Origin: Dictyophora rubrovolvata
Lineage: Eukaryota > Basidiomycota > Agaricomycetes > Phallales > Phallaceae
Length of the DNA: 64,000 nucleotides
Direction of reading: 5' to 3'
Assembly: GCA_029959195.1 (NCBI GenBank)
Contig: CP114118.1
Span: 1,116,001 to 1,180,000, forward strand
The notes below the pieces were generated by a model that worked only from the letters and a program-made list of their open reading frames with translations, ran no database searches and was not told the origin of the DNA. Shown here piece after piece: positions 13,467-23,534 of the stretch; position 1 is the first letter of the stretch; each line of letters opens with the position of its first letter. The position numbers and the translations under genes are program-made.

Positions 13467-13798
13467 GAAGTGTATTTTGTAGATTCAAAAGGATCGCACC
13501 TTCCATTAATCTATTTTATTTTTGCATACTATGCATGCTCATCCGCGGCCCACACTCATCGCATCGCACTCCACATAGCCAACCACCCATACCTTTGCTC
13601 TAGCCCCCATTTTATCCAATAGTCTTAATGTTATTAATTATTGCCCGTTTCATGTACTTCCTGTCAACTTAGAAATTAGCGACGGAATTTTTGATATGTA
13701 CTTTTGTTGACCGTTGTTGTGGTAGACTATGTCACGCTGACTTGAGCATTTCTCTGTGGAACCCTTTGAGACCTTCATTCAGGACGGTGCTGAAGTAA
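13467..13798. other. Intergenic region between exportin-T and cullin-3
   Basis: These 332 bases should hold the exportin-T 3' UTR and the cullin-3 promoter and leader. There is no open frame of note and no clear TATA box. Confidence 0.5.
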
Positions 13799-16758
13799 AT
13801 GCAGCCGGGTGGTAAGTCGTGAAAATAGGTTTTTTGGCCATGAATTTTATGTTTGTTCTTGTTAGTTAACCGTCAAAAACTGAAGACGAAAATCGTGAGT
13901 TTCGATGTTCATTCATTCAATGAACCTCACCTAATTTCAATTTAGAGGCCTCCGCGAACGGTGTGTATAAGTTCTTGGAAGGCTTTGCATAAATATTTAT
14001 ATTTCTTTGAAGCCCACAGGAGCCAACCATAACGAGAATTGGTCGCGTTTAGAAAATGCAGTTCGAGAAATACACAATCATAATGCAGCCCGCCTTTCCT
14101 ATGAAGAAACATATCGCTATGCCTATAATCTTGTAATCGCGAAGCATGGAGATATTGTATATCAGGGAGTCAACAAGCTTATTATTGAAAATCTCGATAA
14201 ACTTGCCAAAGAAGAAGTGGCTCCTGCCTTTCCTACTGGCGGTAACAGCGATCCTACACACCAAAGCCAAGAAGGGGAGGTCTTTTTGAAAGCTGTCACA
14301 AAAGTGTGGCTTGATCATCTTAGATGCATGCGACAGCTGAAGCAGGTTCTTCACTATATGGTAGTCCCGGTTCATACATCAATGTCTTGTCTGCTGAGAT
14401 CTTCTGCTTTGCTCTAGGATAAATTCTATACTCGAACAGCAAATGTTCCTGAAATATGGGATGCCGGCCTTACTCATTTCCTCGAACATATTATTTTATC
14501 AAAGTTATATCCCATCAAGAATCACATTATTTCTAATGCTTTACGTCAAATCCAACTAGAGAGGAATGATTATGCGATTAATCGATCTGCGATGAAGTGC
14601 TGCATCGACATCCTCCAAGATTTATCTGTCGACAAATATGGTTCAACTGTTTATACCCAATACCTCGAGCCAGAGTTCCTAAAGGAGAGTGAAGTATTTT
14701 ACAAGGCCGAGGGTGAACGATTAATGGACATGTGCGACGCTCCGGCGTATCTGACAAGAGTGAATCCCTTTATTTTTTGTGTTTTTTTTGGTTGACTAAT
14801 GATAATAATGATTCAACCAGGTTGAGTCTCGATTTGTCTCTGAAGAACTGAGAACAATGCACTATCTTTCCGTCAAAACTCATGTTCCGTTGCGGCGAAT
14901 ATTGGAATCTACTCTTCTCACCCCCCATCTTATTTCCCTTATTTCCATGCCAAATTCAGGATTGGATTCTATGATCGATACAGGCAAAACTGACGATCTT
15001 GCACGGATGTATAAATTATTTAGCATGGTCGAGGTTGGGTTACCGACACTCAGGAGGGCCTTGAAAGACTCGATAGTGCAACGCGGAAAGGAGATTAATG
15101 ACTTGACTCGTGGGACCGATGGAGAGGACGATCTAGGAGGTGAAGATGTTGATCTGGTCGACGCTAAAGGCAAAGGCAAAGCGGGTAATAAATCCCTTGG
15201 TTATAGCGCAGTTGCGCTGGCATTAAAATGGGTGGAGGATGTCCTTGTTCTGAAGGATAAATTTGATCGTGTGTTGAAACACTCTTTTAATGAGGATATA
15301 ACTATACATGTCTCTATGGTGGAGGTAAATTCAAATATCTATACGAATTTCTTTTGACTAAGATCAAAAAACAGGCCTTTGAGTCATTCATTAACCTCAA
15401 CGCTAGAGCGCCAGAGTTCATCTCACTATTTATTGATGATCATCTAAAGAAGGGTTTGAAAGGGGTGGGTTTTGTTTTCAGAGATAAAAAAGTACTTTCT
15501 GTCCTAATCAGTTTATAAAGAAAACGGATGAAGAAGTTGACGCTATTCTCGATAAGACCATCACGGTGTTCCGATTCCTAACCGAGAAGGATGTGTTTGA
15601 GCGTTACTACAAAGCTCATCTTGCGAAACGGCTGTTGTTACACCGTTCTATATCAGACGATGCCGAGCGGGGATTACTGGCCAAACTCAAGATTGAATGT
15701 GGATATCAATTTACGCAAAAGCTCGAGGGCATGTTCCATGACATGAAGATATCCGTAGATACACAGAACGCCTATAAAGAGTACTTGACCAAAGCAACTG
15801 TACGTAAATTTTTGGGCGTCGAAAAATGTGTTACTTTTCTAAACGAATTGATAGCCACCTTCCATCGAATTGTCAGTCACGATTATGACATCGACATTTT
15901 GGCCAATGAATCATCCCCAGGCGACGTGTACATTTGCGTTGGAGATGGTTCAAGCGTGTAAATCCTTTGAAAGCTTTTATCTTCGACGACACTCGGGTCG
16001 AAAGTTAACATGGCAAGCCGGCCTAGGAAATGCCGACGTTCGTGCTCGGTTTAAAACAAAAACACATGACTTGAACGTATCGACGTATGCCTTGGTAATT
16101 TTATTATTGTTTGAGGACTTGAAAGACAATGAGACTTTAACGTATCAAGTAGGTCACATTGACATGAGTTTTACTAGATTCAATGATGTCTTTCAAATTT
16201 TCAGGATATTAAGACTACTACACAGCTAGCCGACGATGAGTTGAAGCGCAATTTGCAGTCTGTAGCCTGCGCAAAATACAAAATATTGAAGAAACACCCT
16301 CCATCGCGCGATGTTCTACCAGGCGATTCGTTTTCGTTCAATTCCGACTTTACATCACCTCTACAACGAATCAAAATCAGCACAGTCAGTGCTAAAGTAG
16401 AGACCACAGAGGAGAGACGTGAAACCCGAGACCGTGTAGAAGAAGAAAGAAAGCATCAAATTGATGTGAGTTTTTTGAGTGGTTTTCCAAAACTCTGCAA
16501 TAACTGTGATTCAGGCATGTCTTGTACGGATTATGAAGGACCGGAAGCAGATATCACATAATGATCTCATTACAGAAGCTACGCGCCAGTTGGCTGGTAG
16601 ATTTCTACCACAGCCTCAACTACTCAAGAAACGCATTGAATCGTTAATAGAGGTTTGTTTTACCCTTGTTTCTCTAACGGTTGCCTATACTTATACAATT
16701 TAAGCGTGAATATTTGGATCGAGGACAAGATCGGAAATCTTACACATATCTGGCCTGA
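13799..16758 (+). CDS. CUL3: Cullin-3 (scaffold of BTB-type ubiquitin ligases)
   Basis: Twelve exons (13799-13811, 13866-13894, 13946-13960, 14013-14345, 14418-14759, 14821-15324, 15375-15464, 15521-15799, 15855-16148, 16205-16465, 16515-16652, 16705-16758) give about 783 residues. The first three exons are only 13, 29 and 15 nt, so the first 19 residues are tentative. The cullin homology region is clear ([37 protein letters not shown]). The C-terminal WHB domain carries the neddylation segment [16 protein letters not shown] and the family ending [15 protein letters not shown]. Cullin-3 binds BTB adaptors at its N-terminus and Rbx1 at its C-terminus. Upstream splice choices were made to keep [17 protein letters not shown] in frame. 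Confidence 0.95.
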
Positions 16759-17614
16759 AACAAAGCCGGGAGGGCGAAACTCTGTACCACTTTCAACTCC
16801 TTAGTTACTTTTTCTTCTCTTCTCTTCCCTTCTCTTTATATTACCCTCAAGCATTTGTAAATCACACGGCATAGCATCACACGGATAGGTAGAACCGACG
16901 AGTCTATTATATCAATCTATTGGCTACATATGATACAATAACATTCTTCCTCGGTTTAGCACTCTTCGTTTCGTCCCCCGGTCTAAGTGAAAATGAGAAC
17001 TCCAAACGACAAAGAAATATCTAGCGATGGGGACGAAAAGCATGACTTGCGAAATTGGTTGTTGATGCACGGTTCATGATTCGACCAATGATGCGATAGT
17101 AGCGGTATGGGCTGAGGCAAGCCCAAGCGTGCAGGAAAGAAAGTAAAGGTGAATTGAAGTGTGCTAACTGTGTGCAACGTGCTGCATCGTTGAAATCACA
17201 TGACTCGAACAACTCCGGAGGAAATTAGCAGGTAGCCAAGACCGAGATAGAATATGGTGGTGTGAACTGGGTAATTGATTTGAAAATAATCGAGTCGGGT
17301 CTGATGAAATCGACTACGATCCATGTGAGGGCGGAAGGATATGAACTGTCGACTTGACTGGAACATCGTCACAACTGGTTGAACAAGAGGCTGGGTGCGA
17401 GTGATCCTTTGTTAGCACGGTCCAAGACTCGTCCGAGTAGCATCCTCGAAGACTTGCATATTCGAACCGAGTCTGGTGACGCGAGGCTGATGCCAATTCA
17501 CAAAGAAACTGAGGCGAAGCAAGCGACTTTGTTCAACATAGCTGACGCGACGAACAACTAGTGCAGACGATGTATAGCTTGCTGCTTGCATGGAAAGAGC
17601 CACTCCCAAACAAA
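16759..17614. other. Convergent intergenic region after cullin-3
   Basis: Cullin-3's 3' UTR lies here, with CTTCTCTT runs after the stop. Several frames of 60-65 codons exist on both strands (for example 17379-17561 plus and 17412-17609 minus) but none has splice support or recognisable sequence. Part may be the 3' UTR of the doubtful minus-strand gene ending at 17615. Confidence 0.45.
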
Positions 17615-17924
17615 CTACTTCAACTCTTTGAAAAGAGAAGACTATATAAACAAGATTCAGTCGGCATGTTAGGATTGAAGTCCACGATAATTCTCACACT
17701 CGAGAATGTCGCCAATCCCATGAGTAGAGAATGACTGACTGTGCCCAATAATATCAGGACGATAATATCAGGATGTTCTTGCCCAACTCCTTTATACGGA
17801 TCGGACATTGTTGACATGGTCTTGAGAGACGCATATATATCATCAGAAAAGGTGAAAAATGAACGTTTACGTGGCAGCATACCTTGGAGCAGACTCCGGA
17901 CATCATGCCTAGTTTACGATCCAT
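17615..17924 (-). CDS. Possible 63-aa single-pass membrane protein
   Basis: Three exons (17883-17924, 17698-17820, 17615-17641) with GT-AG introns of 62 and 56 nt join without a phase clash to 63 residues, starting MDRKLGMMSGVCSK and ending SSLFKELK. The middle holds one hydrophobic segment (DIIVLILLGTVSHSLLMGLA) that could span a membrane. A TATAAATA on the minus strand at about 18186-18193, a pyrimidine-rich leader and a possible leader intron (donor near 18025) sit at the right distance upstream. I recognise no family. It could equally be a non-coding transcript whose frames are accidental. Confidence 0.35.
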
Positions 17925-18185
17925 GGTAAGAAGACATAATATGTCTCTACACATCTATCGCATATTCTATCGTACAGAATGTACAGTCAGCTGGAGAGAC
18001 TAGGAATCGGAATTCAGACAATACTCACACCCGACTGTCAGCTTCGGAAATGAAGCTTGACGACGAGATCGACGACAATGACAGCGCAGGGGGAGGCTGG
18101 ATAATGTCCTCCAGCAAAGGAGTCGTGTCGAAGGGGAGCCGCCAGATGGAAGTCCGAAGGAAAAGGGAAATTAATGGCCAACGGG

Positions 18186-18193
18186 TATTTATA
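18186..18193 (-). promoter_or_regulatory. TATA box upstream of the 63-aa gene
   Basis: The minus strand reads TATAAATA here, followed by a TTTCCCTTTTCC-type pyrimidine stretch. This is a common basidiomycete core-promoter layout. It points away from the DnaJ gene, whose stop is about 100 bases to the right. Confidence 0.4.
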
Positions 18194-18295
18194 TTGTGCG
18201 CGAAAAGGGCGCCCACAGATGTCCACATTCATACTCGTGTTACTACTGGTACTGCCACTTTGGACAAGTTGGTATATAATTTATTAAAAATTAAT

Positions 18296-20031
18296 CTATA
18301 ATTCGTCTTTGATGTGTGTATAGTGTTTTTTGAATGCTTGCTCTAAATCTGGTATTGTAATTTAAGCCGTAGTCGTACTATCATAGCTAGTTCACAGGCT
18401 TACCTTTGCGCAACTCCGGTGATAACTGCGTTGGTAAAACAACATTGTATTCTATAAATAAGTCCCCGTACCCTGTACCTTGGAAGATGGGCATCCCTTC
18501 GCCTTTCATTGTCTGTACGAAGCCTAAAAACGGCTCAGTTGAACATTTAATAACGAGGAGATTGTGTATCTAACCGGGTTGTGTCACCACGTCTCGCTTT
18601 AACGTAATTGTGTGGCCGCCAATGTGAGTAATGTTCCGCTCAAAACCAAGTAGCGCCTCCACCAAATTTGTAAATATTTTCTTGTTTTGTCTGAACACAA
18701 GGTATAAACTCACTTCCTCTACGCTCAGATTTTCTGTCCAATACAAGCTAGTCTCTTTTCGCCTCCACCCGCCCGAACGCTTTCTTGTTCGTATAGAGAT
18801 AATTACATCGCCTGGTTCCCAGTCGGGATTTTCGTCTCCTTCAGCCTCGAAAACTATTTGGTGGCCCTCTGGAGCCCCAGGCGGAACTACTAACGTATAA
18901 TGTTGGGTATATGGTATCACCTTTTGTCCTTGGCAATGGGAACAAACTTGAGTGATGATCTTGCCTCGTCCTCCACATTTGTTACATCTGTTTGTAGCTC
19001 AGTAAAACGTAGGTCTACAGGTGATAAAAGGCGCACTGACGTTGACTGCCCTTGAATAACCATGCCGGGAAACAGTTGCTGATGCGTTATTTGTACCCCG
19101 GATCCATCACAAGCTGGACACGACAGGATGTGATTGTCGGAGGCCGCTCCAGTGCCCCGACAATGGTCACAAAGAACGTGTTTGTTGATCATGAACTTGA
19201 GCAAATGCACATGTCAAGACCCCTTATTGGGCACAAAATCGTGGTTACATACATCGATTTCACTGCCAGTATATCTGTCATTCTATTAGCATACAGTTCG
19301 TTGAAACTGAAGACGCAGTACTGGCGTACATATTTTCAAGGGTAACTTCGAAATCACTAGTTGTTGTAGGACCTCGCTGTGTCTGCGGTTGTCGACCTGA
19401 GTTCGACAAATCAGTATGCTGGTTTTGACACTGTTAGCAGAAGGTCTGAGGCGTACGACCGAAGAAATTCTGAAATAAATCGAATGGATTTGCGCCACCG
19501 CCACCCTTTCCGTTTTCAAGCTGCTGTACACCTTCCTGTAGGTTGACGCCACGTCATAAAGGGAACACAAAGAGTTAACAGTAAATTTACTTCGCCATGT
19601 CGGTCGTATACTTTGCGTTTCTGATAACAAAGTTACGGTCAGCAAACAGCTTTCGATGCAAATACAATCATTTCTACAGACCTCAGGATCTGATAGTACC
19701 TCGTACGCTGTAGAAAATAAGCGATCTGAATTAAGACCCTCTTAGCTTTATGACAAGCACAAACCTCGAGCAATCTCCACAAATCTGGCTTCTGCTTCCG
19801 GCTCTTTGCTCTTATCTGGATGGTACTTGCGACTCAGCTTCCGGTAAGCTTTCTTGATGGTAGCGTCATCTGCGGAATGGTCAACTGCATAGATGAATAG
19901 GTTCCTGTGAGAGAAAGTTGATAATAAAAGGTCAATGTCCACATACTATCCAAAACTTTGTAGAAATCGGCCGCCGACACTAATATGACGCAGAAAAGGA
20001 GGAGGAGAATCTGAAGCGTGATTTTGGGCAT
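18296..20031 (-). CDS. SCJ1: ER-lumenal DnaJ (Scj1/ERdj3 type) with KDEL ending
   Basis: Twelve exons (19947-20031, 19765-19884, 19682-19707, 19591-19620, 19460-19535, 19330-19396, 19253-19274, 19041-19195, 18714-18987, 18575-18656, 18404-18523, 18296-18348) splice to 369 residues, matching Scj1. The order is: signal peptide ([18 protein letters not shown]); J domain with HPD ([10 protein letters not shown]); short G/F region; zinc-binding region with four CxxCxGxG-type repeats ([32 protein letters not shown]); C-terminal substrate-binding domain; and the retention signal HIKDEL. It should deliver unfolded proteins to the lumenal Hsp70 BiP/Kar2 and stimulate its ATPase. Two exons are only 22 and 26 nt. 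A UPR-like palindrome lies 105 bases upstream of the start. Confidence 0.95.
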
Positions 20032-20135
20032 GTTGCCTGAACAATAGCCACACTAGCTTCAAATTCCGAACAGAGTTGAGGAAAGAGAGCGCAGTGATAC
20101 AGAATGTTATGACAATCTACTCTATTAGTACGGGA

Positions 20136-20147
20136 CACGTCGACGTG
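20136..20147. promoter_or_regulatory. Palindrome CACGTCGACGTG, possible unfolded-protein response element
   Basis: This 12-base perfect palindrome sits about 105 bases upstream of the DnaJ start codon. It contains two ACGTG-type bZIP cores, and a second core (CTACGTGGC) lies about 12 bases further upstream. Hac1/XBP1-type factors bind ACGTG cores, and ER DnaJ genes are usual targets, so a UPR role is a reasonable inference. Confidence 0.4.
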
Positions 20148-21546
20148 AAATGTGCCGGCTACGTGGCGCGTTCAGACGCCCACCAAACGTTTTTTGCCAT
20201 CTAATGCGCCGTAGTCATCGAATTACTGATTTTCATTACCTCGTTAAAAAAAATGAGCAATAAAAGTAGCACTAAAGGAAAAATATCGTCTCAGAATGGA
20301 CTGGATCCATTCAAAGGAAAGATCTTTTGGCATGAAACTGAAAAGCGGTGATGACGTCAGAGTCACATATGTGCTCACCGAGTGTTTGTTGACTTAACGA
20401 ATAGTACGAAAATCTCGTTACGCAGTAAGCATTCCCATGCCCACCCGCAGGATAAATATACTAGTTCAGTTGAATTTGTTCAGTTTTGGTAGTACATAGG
20501 TTTGGTTTCAAGTTCGCTGTGGCTCATCAAATCTAATGGTCGTATCTTCGTGAAACATTCTTTGTTGTTGATGTTGGACTAATTACAATGTCTGTTCAAC
20601 TCAGGCTTGATACTTGTCGAGGTGCTGTCTTCTCAGTGTGAGGTAGACCGGATGCCGTTCAGTTAGGCTATGTATAACGCATGCCAAAGTAAACTTTCTC
20701 TGTCGAATGAAACAATATCAGCTTTGATGTCAAAAATGCAATATCAGAACATATGCAGGACACGAACTGAAACCGTTGAGAATTTTAACACATATCCGGC
20801 CTGCAACACAGTCGAATACAGCAGCAGTCGAAATACGGAAGAGGTGATTCAGATCTCCAGATCTCAGGCCCAACATCGGCGCAAGCTCCGTATGAGTCAT
20901 TGCTATTAGTCCTTCGTTCCTAGGTCGGAATTGATGCCTTTGTATTCTATATATATATCCTGTTGACTTTTGCGATAAAACCTCGGCACAAAAATCAGAT
21001 CAAAGTCACGGTGGGATTGAACAAGGACCGTTTCAATAAGCTTTCTGACTCAAGTACTATGTGGTGTTGTTAACTTCTTCTTCGGGGCCCAAAAGCAGTG
21101 GAGTAGATAACTTACCTGTATAGCCAAACTGCGGAGAAAACCTTGTTCAAAGTGGAATTGGAAGGCCATTCGAATAAGACCAAAGATACTAACTTGCGAG
21201 AGCATGGACACATCATGTTGTCACGGCGTCACATCGCCCAATTGTTTTCTTCTTCGCTGTTGTCATTGGACACAAGGAAATGCTGTTTTAACTTTTCGTC
21301 GGAAGTTTTCCTTTCAAGTGTGGTTTATGGCTCAAAATGGCTCCTATGCAAACTTATAATCGATACCTCCACTCGAGTCCTCTTTGGGTAGGTTACCACG
21401 ACGCAGTCGGACATGGTTATATGATATAAAATGTCGACTGTCCAAGAGTCAATTCCTCCATCGTAGAACTCCTTTTTCCTTTTCTTTTCTTTTCTTGTCT
21501 TTTCCCTTCTTTTCCCTCCTTCTCTCTCCCTTTCCTGTAAATACCG
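20148..21546. other. Intergenic region with promoter of the 166-aa gene
   Basis: About 1.4 kb with no supported gene. The right end holds a TATAAA at about 21425-21430 and a pyrimidine tract at about 21470-21537 just ahead of the ATG at 21547. A 79-codon frame at 20670-20909 has no recognisable sequence. Confidence 0.5.
21470..21537 (+). promoter_or_regulatory. Polypyrimidine leader of the 166-aa gene
   Basis: A nearly pure C/T tract of about 65 bases ends roughly ten bases before the ATG at 21547, about 45 bases downstream of a TATAAA. This TATA plus CT-stretch layout marks many strongly expressed fungal genes. Confidence 0.55.
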
Positions 21547-22047
21547 ATGTATTCTTATAACGCCGAAGACTCTGCTACTCCCCTCGTATGCGCTGAAGCT
21601 GCCTATTCCGCTATGCAAGCCGCTATCATCTTTTACGAGGGTCTTCGTATACGTTCTTGGATAAACACAGACACTCTGGCAGAGCTCAGGAGCATCAAGG
21701 ACGCAATTAAACATGCGATGTTTGACAGTCGTGGATCCCAAATAATGTCAGGAGCGTCGCTTGATAGCATATCAGCATCACTGCGTCGACTAATCTCGAC
21801 CCTCTATCATGGATCTTCGGCTCCTTCCACGCTCTCGTATGCTGGGCAAATGTATCCCTCAAATGAAGTTAATGATCAGCTTGGACAGTATCTAAAAATT
21901 GCTCAGAAGTGGCTGAAAGCTGCGAAGTCTGTTCCTAACGACGCTCAGACGGACGAAGGTGCTTCTGGTTCCAGATCCTCGGCTCCTTACCAAAGTCAAT
22001 CCACGGACACGGAGTATTATACCATGGATTATCCCTGCCGCCTTTGA
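21547..22047 (+). CDS. Orphan 166-aa protein, single exon
   Basis: One uninterrupted frame begins MYSYNAEDSATPLVCAEAAY and ends MDYPCRL. Residues 1-75 look helical and moderately conserved in style (IIFYEGLRIRSWINTDTLA). The rest is S/T/Y-rich and probably disordered. There is no signal peptide, no membrane segment and no recognised domain. A good core promoter supports it as a real gene. The lack of introns is unusual here, but it is short. I do not recognise the family. Confidence 0.6.
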   Translation: MYSYNAEDSATPLVCAEAAYSAMQAAIIFYEGLRIRSWINTDTLAELRSIKDAIKHAMFDSRGSQIMSGASLDSISASLRRLISTLYHGSSAPSTLSYAGQMYPSNEVNDQLGQYLKIAQKWLKAAKSVPNDAQTDEGASGSRSSAPYQSQSTDTEYYTMDYPCRL

Positions 22048-23057
22048 CCTTCTCTCTATCTATCATAATTGCCACTAGTCAACGGCGATAATAATATTTT
22101 TATATCAGATTGTGCTTTGGGTTGCTGTTGTGTAATTTATCTATCTATATTGCGCCGAGGTTTCGTTTTGAAGACGCGTATATCCCTCTTCGCGACTGCT
22201 ATATGTATATTTAACGGCTCGTTTAATTATGGAAGGCCTTCCGAGATTCAATACTAAACAGACCTTTTGTCCTTAATGCGGGTGTGAATGATATGTTGGT
22301 TCTGGAAACCTTCGGAGGCCGATGCACTGCCGATGCGTATACGTAATGTACATGCACTCGTGTGTACACGCCAGGGTCGAGCATTCCGCTGCCAAGCGCA
22401 TGTGTGTATCGCATTTTCAGGTGAATTTCGTTCATTGATCAGTAATTAATTATCTATGTATCATCATTCTAACAAATCAGTAGGTGCAACACAAGTGCAC
22501 CCAGCGTCCAGCAACTTCCTTATTGACTATACTGAATCTTATCTACTTACCAGAATCTATCAAATGTAAACTTCGGGAACCTACGTCACCTTTTAAAGTG
22601 ACAATTGTCGTTCATTCATCCGTACGGTAGCGGAAGACTGAAATTCTATAGGTTGGGTTATTTGAGGCTTTGCTTCAAGGAAGTCGAGTGTTGGTCGAGA
22701 TTTCTATCTCAAATGGCCTCGAGTGCGCTCTTATCCTGACAGATTAAGGGCTATAACGTTATTCTTCTGAATCTACCGCTCTACCGTTTCAGCATTAACC
22801 CCCGGGGACAGGTTGATGCGGCGGTTTTCACAGGCCTGACCTGCAGCGAATGTCGACCCTGGCGCTTCACCGAAAGCGCATCCTGGGGATATATATAAAT
22901 ATCAAATTCAAATTTGCTGCCGAAATCTTATCAGCCGGCCCTAGCAAACGATATAAAAACCTTTGTCTTTTTTGTGACTTGCAGAAGTGATTATACGAGC
23001 CTGTCATCCTTTTGTTTCTCTCAAGTCTGATCTTTTCTTTGTACTAATTCTCCTCGT
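22048..23057. other. Intergenic region with promoter of the Tudor-like gene
   Basis: About 1 kb without a supported gene. Two TATA-like motifs lie at the right end: TATATAAAT at about 22891-22899 and TATAAA at about 22952-22957. The second is about 100 bases before the ATG at 23058 and is followed by a TTTGTCTTTTTTGT-type leader. Confidence 0.5.
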
Positions 23058-23534
23058 ATGCCTCTTAATGGACCAACCCCACGACCCTCTCAATATGCTC
23101 GAGAGTCCTCTCCACCAAGACGATACCATCCCGATTCTGTAAGGCCACCCTCTGAGGATGAAGAGTACGCCATGCATCCGCCCCAGCCTAGATATAACCA
23201 CCGCAATCAAGGGATTAGTTTCAGAGTACATTTTTTTTGTGGACCTTTTTCCCTCATCGATGAAAACTGATTATGACGCTTGCACTGAACAGCGGGGAGA
23301 ACAGGTTGAAGTCCGCATTCGAGGAAACGTGTGGATTGTTGGTTTTATCGTATCCAGTCTCCATTTCCTTTCTACGGTATGCACGGAAAACTCTGATCTT
23401 CTAAAGCATTCAAATGATATACACCGCCCAAATAGTACCTCGGTCAGGGCTACGACATTGAATATAGAGATGGTCGCACCAATCAATTTTGCACAGGCAC
23501 TTTTCCCGTTGAAGACGTCCGTCCATACGCATGA
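23058..23534 (+). CDS. Small protein with a Tudor-like C-terminal segment
   Basis: Three exons (23058-23225, 23293-23349, 23436-23534) give 107 residues in frame. The N-terminal half is disordered and rich in P, R and S (SPPRRYHPDSVRPPSEDEEY). The C-terminal half reads RGEQVEVRIRGNVWIVGFIY and continues LGQGYDIEYRDGRTNQF, ending PVEDVRPYA. That is the pattern of a small beta-barrel of the Tudor/agenet class: a VxVR strand, an aromatic W, a GxG turn, then YDIEYRDG. A second donor at 23376 would add nine residues (VSSLHFLST) inside the barrel and is less likely. The assignment is from pattern only. It has its own TATA-type promoter. Confidence 0.55.

Noticed and set aside
17379-17561. 60-codon plus-strand frame downstream of cullin-3
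   Set aside because: No promoter, no splice continuation and no recognisable sequence; the opposite strand is equally open.
19380-19470. In-frame TAA in the ER DnaJ after GRTPQTFC
   Set aside because: A 63-nt intron with donor TTCG|GTCGTA and acceptor CTCAG|GTCGAC removes it and gives the natural [12 protein letters not shown], so the gene is not broken.
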